DNA of 64,000 nt. Source: Paenibacillus kribbensis. GTDB taxonomy: Bacteria; Bacillota; Bacilli; Paenibacillales; Paenibacillaceae. Of this stretch, positions 57,986-64,000 are shown piece by piece. Position 1 is the stretch's first letter, and each line of letters starts with the position of its first letter. The notes under the pieces were generated by a model. The model was not told the origin of the DNA, did no database searches, and saw nothing but the letters and a program-made list of their open reading frames with translations. Made by a program: the position numbers and the translations under genes. The DNA is taken from the NCBI RefSeq assembly GCF_002240415.1, contig NZ_CP020028.1, positions 1,637,501-1,701,500 on the forward strand. Direction: 5' to 3'.

Positions 57986-58975
57986 ATGGCACAACTGCTT
58001 GAAGTAACCAATCTCCGAACGGAGTTCAAGACTGCGGCTGGAACCATCCGGGCAGTGGACGGCGTCGATCTGTCGGTTGGCCAAGGGGAGACACTCGGAA
58101 TCGTTGGGGAATCCGGGTGTGGCAAGAGCATTACCTCCCTTTCCATTATGCAGCTCCTCCCCAAAGGACTTGGGAAAGTAGCCGCTGGTGAAGTACGGTT
58201 TAACGGTGAGAACATGCTGGAATTTTCAGAGCGAAAAATGCGTTCGATTCGTGGCAACGAGATGGCCATGATTTTTCAGGAGCCTATGACTTCGCTGAAT
58301 CCCGTGTTCAAAATCGGCAAGCAGATTGCGGAGTCTGCCAGATACCATCACGGTGTAAGTAAACAGAAGGCGAAAGCGATGGCTGTGGAAATGCTGACGA
58401 AGGTGGGCATCCCGCGTCCAGAGAAGGTAGCCGTTTCTTATCCGCATGAGCTCTCGGGCGGTATGCGCCAACGGGTTATGATCGCAATGGCGATGATTTG
58501 CAATCCGAAGCTTCTGATTGCAGATGAGCCGACAACAGCGCTTGATGTAACCATTCAGGCGCAAATTCTTGATTTGATGCGTGAGCTGCAGAAATCCGAA
58601 GGGACATCTATTCTGATGATTACCCATGACCTTGGTGTCGTTGCTGAGATGTGTGATCGGGTCGTTATTATGTACGCTGGACAAGTCGTGGAAGAAACGG
58701 ATGTCAAAACCCTTTTTAAAGATCCCAAGCATCCGTATACACAGAGTCTGTTAGCGTCATTGCCACAATTGAACAGTGATCAGGAGCGACTAGCTTCCAT
58801 TCCGGGCCAGGTCCCCAACCCGCTTGATATGCCAAAAGGCTGCCGTTTTGCACCACGCTGTCAGTTTGCCAAGGAAATTTGCCTTGCAGAGGCCCCGGAG
58901 CTTGTGGAAGTGGAACCCGGACACAAAAGCCGCTGCTTGTTACAGCAGGAGGGATATCATGAGTACACTGCTTGA
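57986..58975 (+). CDS. dppD: Peptide ABC transporter ATP-binding protein (DppD-like)
   Basis: The 329-residue ATPase drives DppBC. Walker A GESGCGKS is at about 40-47, signature LSGGMRQR and Walker [13 protein letters not shown] follow, then the H-loop ITHDLG. The C-terminal oligopeptide-transporter extension contains [14 protein letters not shown] with cysteines for an Fe-S-like site, as in DppD. ATG 57986 is chosen because AGGAGGAGG lies 8 bases upstream; an in-frame ATG 27 bases earlier lies ahead of that site. Confidence 0.92.
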   Translation: MAQLLEVTNLRTEFKTAAGTIRAVDGVDLSVGQGETLGIVGESGCGKSITSLSIMQLLPKGLGKVAAGEVRFNGENMLEFSERKMRSIRGNEMAMIFQEPMTSLNPVFKIGKQIAESARYHHGVSKQKAKAMAVEMLTKVGIPRPEKVAVSYPHELSGGMRQRVMIAMAMICNPKLLIADEPTTALDVTIQAQILDLMRELQKSEGTSILMITHDLGVVAEMCDRVVIMYAGQVVEETDVKTLFKDPKHPYTQSLLASLPQLNSDQERLASIPGQVPNPLDMPKGCRFAPRCQFAKEICLAEAPELVEVEPGHKSRCLLQQEGYHEYTA

Positions 58976-59960
58976 AATACGTAATTTGAAAAAACACTAT
59001 CCGATCAAAAAAGGACTTTTTTCCAAGCAAGTGGGAGCAATCAAAGCGGTGGATGGTATTAACCTGACTGTACAGCAGGGTGAAACCCTGGCAATCGTGG
59101 GAGAATCCGGCTGTGGCAAATCCACAACCGGACGGGCCATTCTCAGATTAATCGAACCAACCGATGGAGAGATTCTGTTTAACGGCACGGATATACGGAA
59201 GCTGAATACAGAGCAGCTGCGCAAATTCAGAACGGATATGCAAATGGTGTTTCAAGATCCGTTTGCTTCGCTTGATCCAAGATGGACGGTGCAGCAGGTG
59301 CTGGAAGAACCGCTTATCACGCATGAAAAATGGAGCAAAGAACAGCTCAAAGAGCGTGTGGAAGAGCTGCTCGAAGTGGTCGGATTATCTCCTTATCACG
59401 CTCATCGTTACCCGCATGAATTCTCGGGCGGCCAACGCCAGCGGATTGGGATTGCACGGGCACTGGCGCTTCACCCCAAATTTATCGTGTGTGACGAGCC
59501 AGTTTCGGCCCTCGATGTCTCCATCCAGGCGCAGGTGCTCAATCTGATGAAGGACCTGCAAAAGCAATACGACCTGACGTACATGTTCATTTCCCATGAT
59601 TTATCGGTCGTCAAATTTATAAGTGACCGTGTTGGTGTGATGTACCTGGGCAAGCTGGTTGAGCTTGCACCGACCCAGGAAGTGTTCAAGGAGCCGCTGC
59701 ATCCGTATACGAAGGCGTTGATGTCTGCGGTCCCTGTAGCTGATCCGGAAGCCGAGCGTGAGCGGATTGTGCTCAAGGGCGATGTACCCAGCCCGGAAAA
59801 TCCGCCAAGCGGCTGTGCGTTTCATAACCGCTGCCCGGCAGCCATGGATATTTGCAGCAAAGTACAGCCGATCTTTGCAGAAGCTGCACCGGGTCGGCAG
59901 GTAGCCTGTCACTTGTATCCGACATCCACGCCGGAAGAGGCGATAGCCGGACAGGCATAA
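58959..59960 (+). CDS. dppF: Peptide ABC transporter ATP-binding protein (DppF-like)
   Basis: The 333-residue second ATPase has Walker [10 protein letters not shown], signature FSGGQRQRIGIARAL and Walker B FIVCDEPVSALD. The C-terminal extension CAFHNRCPAAMDIC is the DppF/OppF form. ATG 58959 lies in the end of dppD (17-base overlap) after AGGAGGG. It is last in the operon, with a terminator at 60007. Confidence 0.92.
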   Translation: MSTLLEIRNLKKHYPIKKGLFSKQVGAIKAVDGINLTVQQGETLAIVGESGCGKSTTGRAILRLIEPTDGEILFNGTDIRKLNTEQLRKFRTDMQMVFQDPFASLDPRWTVQQVLEEPLITHEKWSKEQLKERVEELLEVVGLSPYHAHRYPHEFSGGQRQRIGIARALALHPKFIVCDEPVSALDVSIQAQVLNLMKDLQKQYDLTYMFISHDLSVVKFISDRVGVMYLGKLVELAPTQEVFKEPLHPYTKALMSAVPVADPEAERERIVLKGDVPSPENPPSGCAFHNRCPAAMDICSKVQPIFAEAAPGRQVACHLYPTSTPEEAIAGQA

Positions 59961-60006
59961 GCCACCCTAAAAAATGAATAGATAGGCCTTCCTTCTCGAA
60001 AGAATC

Positions 60007-60043
60007 AAGCCTGAATCCACCCCCAACGGATTCAGGCTTTTTT
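60007..60043 (+). terminator. Terminator of the peptide-transporter operon
   Basis: AAGCCTGAATCC (60007-60018) pairs perfectly with GGATTCAGGCTT (60028-60039), then TTTTT. Confidence 0.9.
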
Positions 60044-60177
60044 AATGGATGTAGCTATCTTGTAAATGTACATATTTATCCAATTAATCCATTGTAAGAT
60101 CAAATATCAGGATTGGAATTTCAACACCTGTAAATCAAGCATACAACATGCAGGGATACAACATTGCGCACAGTCTA

Positions 60178-60191
60178 TGGAAGCGTTTTAA
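60178..60191 (+). promoter_or_regulatory. cre-like site before the rhamnosidase gene
   Basis: TGGAAGCGTTTTAA matches TGWAANCGNTNWCA at 12 of 14 positions, 45 bases before the start codon. It is consistent with CcpA repression of a glycoside hydrolase gene; not proven. Confidence 0.35.
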
Positions 60192-60236
60192 TTTGAGTAT
60201 GGAAATACAAAAGAAGACCTCAGGGAGGACATAAGA

Positions 60237-63017
60237 ATGCTAAAAGTGAAAGCGCTTAGATGCGAACATTTAAATAATCCGATGGGTCTGGGCTGTCTAC
60301 AGCCGCGGTTAAGTTGGCAGATCGAATCTGACAAAATGTATGTTTCCCAAAAAAGGTTCCAGCTGCAGGTATCTCTAAATCCCACTTTTGAACCGCTGCT
60401 CTGGAATCATTTTTCCTATTCGGATCAATCCATATTGTTTCCATATGAAGGCCCTCCACTGGAATCAGGCCAAAGATATTATTATCGGGTAAAAGTATGG
60501 GCTCAGGGAGCGGGTGACACCGAACCGGAGGAATCGGAATGGAGTGAGTCCGGCTATTGGGAGATGGGGCTGCTCCATGAGCAGGACTGGAAGGCACAAT
60601 GGATCACGGTGAAGGAGCGGAGCATCCATGAACAGTTTCAGACAAGAGCTCCTTTTGCCGCTTCCAAGTGTTTTTCGGTTGAGGGAAAAGTGAAAAAAGC
60701 AGTCATTTATGCTACAAGCCTGGGGCTGTATGAACTGGAGTTAAATGGACAAAGAGTGGGCGATGCCTACTTTACCCCGGGATGGACGGATTATAACGAT
60801 CGTGTCCAGGTACAAGCTTATGACGTGACTTCTACCCTTCGAGAGCAGCATAACCGAATTACAGCAACGGTGGGAGAAGGCTGGTATAGCGGTTATCTGG
60901 GCTGGCAGAAGCGCAAGGATACCTACGGGAACACGAATGCATTGTTATTTCAAATGAAGATTAGCTATGAGGATGGCCGTTCTGAAGTCATTTGCTCTGA
61001 TTCCTCCTGGGAGGAAGCGAGCTGTGCCATTTTAATGTCGGATATTTATAACGGCGAAATCTATGATGCCCGACTTGAGCAGCAACAGGCAGTCGAACAT
61101 AGCCCCTTGACCGAGCGGAAAATGATGCAGGTCGTCCCATTCCCATTAAGTCATCTGATTGCTCAGGAGAACGAGCCTGTCCGTGTAATGAACCGGTTGA
61201 AGCCTGTTGAACTCATTCGAACCCCCAAAGGTGAGCTGGTGCTTAACTTGGGTCAAAATATGGTAGGCTGGCTGGAATTTAAAGTTGAAGCCCCTGAAGG
61301 TACGGTTTTGAATCTGGTGCATGGTGAAGTGCTGGATCAGCAAGGGAACTTTTACAGAGACAACATTCGTGATGCAGCGCAGCAGATTACGTACATTTGC
61401 AGCGGGAAGGGGACGGAGATATTTCGGCCGCATTTCACTTTTCAGGGCTTTCAATATGTGAAGCTTGAGGGCTTTCCGGATAGCATTGCAATTGAAGATT
61501 TTACGGGCGTTGTTCTGCATTCGGACATGGAGCCTGTTGGCTTGTTCGAGACATCCGATCCAAAGCTGAATCAACTCCAGCACAATATTGTGTGGGGGCA
61601 AAAGGGGAATTTCCTGGATGTGCCGACCGATTGCCCGCAGCGTGATGAGCGATTAGGCTGGACCGGCGATGCACAGATTTTTGCCAGAACGGCCAGCTTC
61701 AATATGAATGCAGCTTCCTTCTTCCGCAAGTGGCTGAAGGATCTGGCTTACAACCAACTGGAAAATGGCGCAGTGCCTTTTGTAGTGCCGGATGTCCTCA
61801 AAGGAACCTTTGCCGATAACATGGACAAAACGACGGCAGCATGGGGAGACGCGGCGGTTATATGTCCATGGACCATTTATCAATGCTATGGGGATAAGCA
61901 AATTTTAGCTCAGCAGTATGACAGTATGAAAGCATGGGTGGATTATATCCGCGCCCAGGGGAACGAGGAATGTCTTTGGGATACCGGTTTGCAGCTTGGA
62001 GACTGGCTGGCGCTGGATAGCGAGGAAGGAAGCTATTTTGGGGCGACGGACGGAACACTGGTGGCAACTGCTTACTTTGCGTATTCGACTCATATTTTGG
62101 CGCAGACGGCCAAACTGCTGAATCGTTATACCGATTACAACACATATAGAAGCTTGCATGAGGGGATTAAAGCCGCTTTTGCAAACCGCTACTTCGATGA
62201 CGCTGGCAAATTGACCTCCAATACCCAGACTGCACAGGTGGTGGCTCTGCACTTCGGATTGGTGCCCGAAAAGTATAAAAAGCAAGTGATTCAGGAGCTC
62301 GTATCGCTCATAGAAAAAAATGATATGCATCTGGATACCGGCTTTGTGGGCACACCCTACCTATGCCTAGTTTTATCCGACAATGGCTATACGGATGTAG
62401 CTTACAAGATTTTATTTCAAAATGACTATCCTTCATGGCTCTATCAGGTTGAACGGGGGGCAACGACCATGTGGGAGCATTGGGACAGCATCAAAGTGGA
62501 TGGCTCGTTCTGGAGTACCGATATGAACTCGTTTAATCATTATTCGTACGGCTCAGTTGGAGACTTTATGTACCAGAATATTGCCGGAATCGATGTGCTT
62601 GAAGCAGGGTATAAAAAATCACGTTTAGCTCCCAAACCGCCTGCCAATCTTACTTCGGCCCGCGGGAAACTGGAGACGCCATATGGCGCGCTTGAGGTCC
62701 ATTGGAAAATCGTGAATGAGGAAATGCAGATGACGGTTCTTGTACCGCATAATACGACGGCCAAGATTACACTTCCGGGAGTGATGGAGCCGGATGCACT
62801 GCAGCAGACCATTGCCACGCAATATCCGTCGATTCAGTATCCGCCTGATAATGTGCCACAGGAGCTGGCCGGGAAATTAGGTTCTGCAGGGGAACAGGCG
62901 ATCTTCCAAAGGAGCGAAGATCATGAAATGACGTTTACGGTCGGTTCCGGACAGTACGCGTTCCAGTACAGATACTGCCAGGCTACCCAGGTTCCTGCAC
63001 ATGCAACCAGAGGCTAA
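60237..63017 (+). CDS. Alpha-L-rhamnosidase (GH78)
   Basis: The 926-residue enzyme releases terminal L-rhamnose from plant glycosides, pectin side chains or polysaccharides. The domain order is N-terminal beta-sandwiches (1-400), the (alpha/alpha)6 barrel (about 440-800) and a C-terminal beta-domain. Family motifs: GEGWYSGYLGWQ and DVPTDCPQRDERLGWTGDAQIF with the acidic residues of the active site, and TTMWEHWDS with the catalytic Glu region. No signal peptide, so it is cytosolic. ATG 60237 follows GGGAGGAC. An MFS gene follows 28 bases later and may import the rhamnoside. Confidence 0.93.
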   Translation: MLKVKALRCEHLNNPMGLGCLQPRLSWQIESDKMYVSQKRFQLQVSLNPTFEPLLWNHFSYSDQSILFPYEGPPLESGQRYYYRVKVWAQGAGDTEPEESEWSESGYWEMGLLHEQDWKAQWITVKERSIHEQFQTRAPFAASKCFSVEGKVKKAVIYATSLGLYELELNGQRVGDAYFTPGWTDYNDRVQVQAYDVTSTLREQHNRITATVGEGWYSGYLGWQKRKDTYGNTNALLFQMKISYEDGRSEVICSDSSWEEASCAILMSDIYNGEIYDARLEQQQAVEHSPLTERKMMQVVPFPLSHLIAQENEPVRVMNRLKPVELIRTPKGELVLNLGQNMVGWLEFKVEAPEGTVLNLVHGEVLDQQGNFYRDNIRDAAQQITYICSGKGTEIFRPHFTFQGFQYVKLEGFPDSIAIEDFTGVVLHSDMEPVGLFETSDPKLNQLQHNIVWGQKGNFLDVPTDCPQRDERLGWTGDAQIFARTASFNMNAASFFRKWLKDLAYNQLENGAVPFVVPDVLKGTFADNMDKTTAAWGDAAVICPWTIYQCYGDKQILAQQYDSMKAWVDYIRAQGNEECLWDTGLQLGDWLALDSEEGSYFGATDGTLVATAYFAYSTHILAQTAKLLNRYTDYNTYRSLHEGIKAAFANRYFDDAGKLTSNTQTAQVVALHFGLVPEKYKKQVIQELVSLIEKNDMHLDTGFVGTPYLCLVLSDNGYTDVAYKILFQNDYPSWLYQVERGATTMWEHWDSIKVDGSFWSTDMNSFNHYSYGSVGDFMYQNIAGIDVLEAGYKKSRLAPKPPANLTSARGKLETPYGALEVHWKIVNEEMQMTVLVPHNTTAKITLPGVMEPDALQQTIATQYPSIQYPPDNVPQELAGKLGSAGEQAIFQRSEDHEMTFTVGSGQYAFQYRYCQATQVPAHATRG

Positions 63018-63045
63018 ATAACATAGACTAGAGGTGAGAAGCTTG

Positions 63046-64000
63046 ATGAATATTAGGAACAAAGTGTTGTTTAAAACGGCGTTGCTGTCCATTTCCTTAG
63101 TTCTGACATCAGCGAGTGCCATTTCGGCTGTCATACCGATGATGCTGAATCAATTATCAGGAGTTTCCAGCTCGCTGATTGAAAGCGTAGTTACGATTCC
63201 ATCTTTCTCGATGATGCTGTTTGTGCTGTTGAGTGGTCCGATCTCTTCCCGATTGGGCAAAAAAAATACAGTCCTGCTAGGACTTTTGCTCGTGGTCATT
63301 GGCGGTATACTTCCTATGCTCACGACTAACATTACATGGATTCTCGCGTTGCGTCTGGTGCTCGGTGCAGGTCTCGGAATGTTCAATTCGCTGGCTGTCA
63401 GCTTAATTAGCGATTTTTTTGAAGGGGACGAACGTGCCCAATTAGTAGGCTTTCAAAGCGCTGTTCAAGGGCTCGGAAGCAGCCTGGCTACCTTTGTGGC
63501 AGGACAGCTTGCCTTAATCAACTGGCAGTTCGCCTTTTTATGCTATGCGATCACCATTCCGATTGCGCTGTTATTCTTTCTTGTCATTCCCGAACCGGAG
63601 CGTGGGGAGCCTGCAGTCAGTTCAACCGGAACGGGCCGCAGGAGTGGTGGAGTATCCATACCTGTACTCGGATTAGGGGCTGCACTTTTCCTGTTTATGA
63701 CTTTTATTATGATTGTGTATACCAAAACAGGCATTATGATTGCTGAAAAGAGTATGTCCAATGCTGATTTTTTAGGAACTGCGTTAACGCTGTTTTCCTT
63801 GTCAACCATGATTGCAGGTTTCTTGTTTGGTAGAATATATAAGTGGCTTAGAAATTACGCACCCTTTATCTCCAGTCTATTGACAGCAACAGGTTTTGTA
63901 CTACTGTGGTTTGCTCAGAATGTGACCCTGGTTACCGTTGCCATGCTGATCATTGGCTTTAGTTTTGCGTTGTTTATTCCTTATATTTTTACCATACTAA
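63046..64000 (+). CDS. MFS transporter, 3' end beyond the window
   Basis: The first 318 codons of an MFS carrier are present; the frame is open to the last base. Helices are regular from residue 10. The loop 2-3 motif reads LSGPISSRLGKKNTVLLG, and helix 4-5 has LRLVLGAGLGMFNSL. ATG 63046 is preferred with GAGGTGAG upstream; TTG 63043 is an alternative. It lies 28 bases after the GH78 gene, so they are likely cotranscribed and the carrier may take up rhamnose-containing glycosides. Drug efflux is the other possibility. Confidence 0.8.
   Translation, partial: MNIRNKVLFKTALLSISLVLTSASAISAVIPMMLNQLSGVSSSLIESVVTIPSFSMMLFVLLSGPISSRLGKKNTVLLGLLLVVIGGILPMLTTNITWILALRLVLGAGLGMFNSLAVSLISDFFEGDERAQLVGFQSAVQGLGSSLATFVAGQLALINWQFAFLCYAITIPIALLFFLVIPEPERGEPAVSSTGTGRRSGGVSIPVLGLGAALFLFMTFIMIVYTKTGIMIAEKSMSNADFLGTALTLFSLSTMIAGFLFGRIYKWLRNYAPFISSLLTATGFVLLWFAQNVTLVTVAMLIIGFSFALFIPYIFTIL

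Overview
The window reads as a chromosome segment of a Gram-positive, facultatively anaerobic Bacillota, most likely a Paenibacillus of the polymyxa group. Reasons: strong AAGGAGG-type ribosome binding sites, frequent TTG and GTG starts, sigma-A type promoters, a 350-residue butanediol-type dehydrogenase, a LicT/BglP/BglH operon with two RNA antiterminators, the staphylococcal/bacilli-type NreABC nitrate sensor, and WXG100 and stalk-domain (copper amine oxidase N-terminal-like) proteins. This is an inference from protein families, not a database match. No tRNA, rRNA, CRISPR array or complete insertion sequence was seen.

Layout. 1-2.4 kb is an AT-rich accessory stretch: the end of an AAA ATPase and a DUF4435 protein (PARIS-like defence pair), decayed coding debris, and a divergent XRE repressor/small protein pair with its operator. 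2.6-10.2 kb holds housekeeping genes: tldD/tldE, thrC, gdhA, and a MarR regulator with a nitroreductase. 10.3-12.8 kb (minus strand) has a VanZ-RDD membrane protein and an amino acid permease. 13-18.3 kb has an unusual AraC regulator fused to a lipoprotein-type siderophore binding protein, bdhA with a divergent LacI repressor, and an unknown lipoprotein. 18.4-24.4 kb has an ArsR-controlled MFS exporter, an unlisted 59-residue basic protein, a PEP-mutase-family enzyme, the adaptive response genes adaA/ogt, and a secreted stalk-domain/VWA protein. 24.5-26 kb (minus) is a damaged WXG100 (type VII secretion) cassette.

26.3-43.7 kb is one functional block for nitrate respiration: ywiC, a radical SAM/SPASM protein and a HemY paralogue; the Fe-S repair protein Ric/ScdA; narGHJI; the oxygen/nitrate sensing system nreABC; narK; and moeB-moaE-moaD-moaA for molybdopterin. 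Four promoters in this block carry a GGG-N4-CCC inverted repeat, and in every case a -10-like hexamer begins after exactly 25 intervening bases. This defines a candidate NreC regulon.

43.7-48.9 kb is the licT-bglP-bglH beta-glucoside operon with two antiterminator/terminator modules. 49-51.7 kb holds a Fur-box-preceded AraC regulator and an MFS exporter. 52-60 kb is a seven-gene peptide-type ABC transporter operon (dppB, dppC, binding protein, M20 amidohydrolase, DUF1177 protein, dppD, dppF). 60.2-64 kb has a GH78 alpha-L-rhamnosidase and the start of an MFS transporter cut by the window end.

The best candidates for undescribed biology are: the NreC-box regulon that includes the ywiC/radical SAM/HemY operon; a structured repeat present in two copies (about 2.2 kb and 49.1 kb) whose differences preserve base pairing; the regulator-lipoprotein fusion; and the DUF1177/M20 transporter operon.
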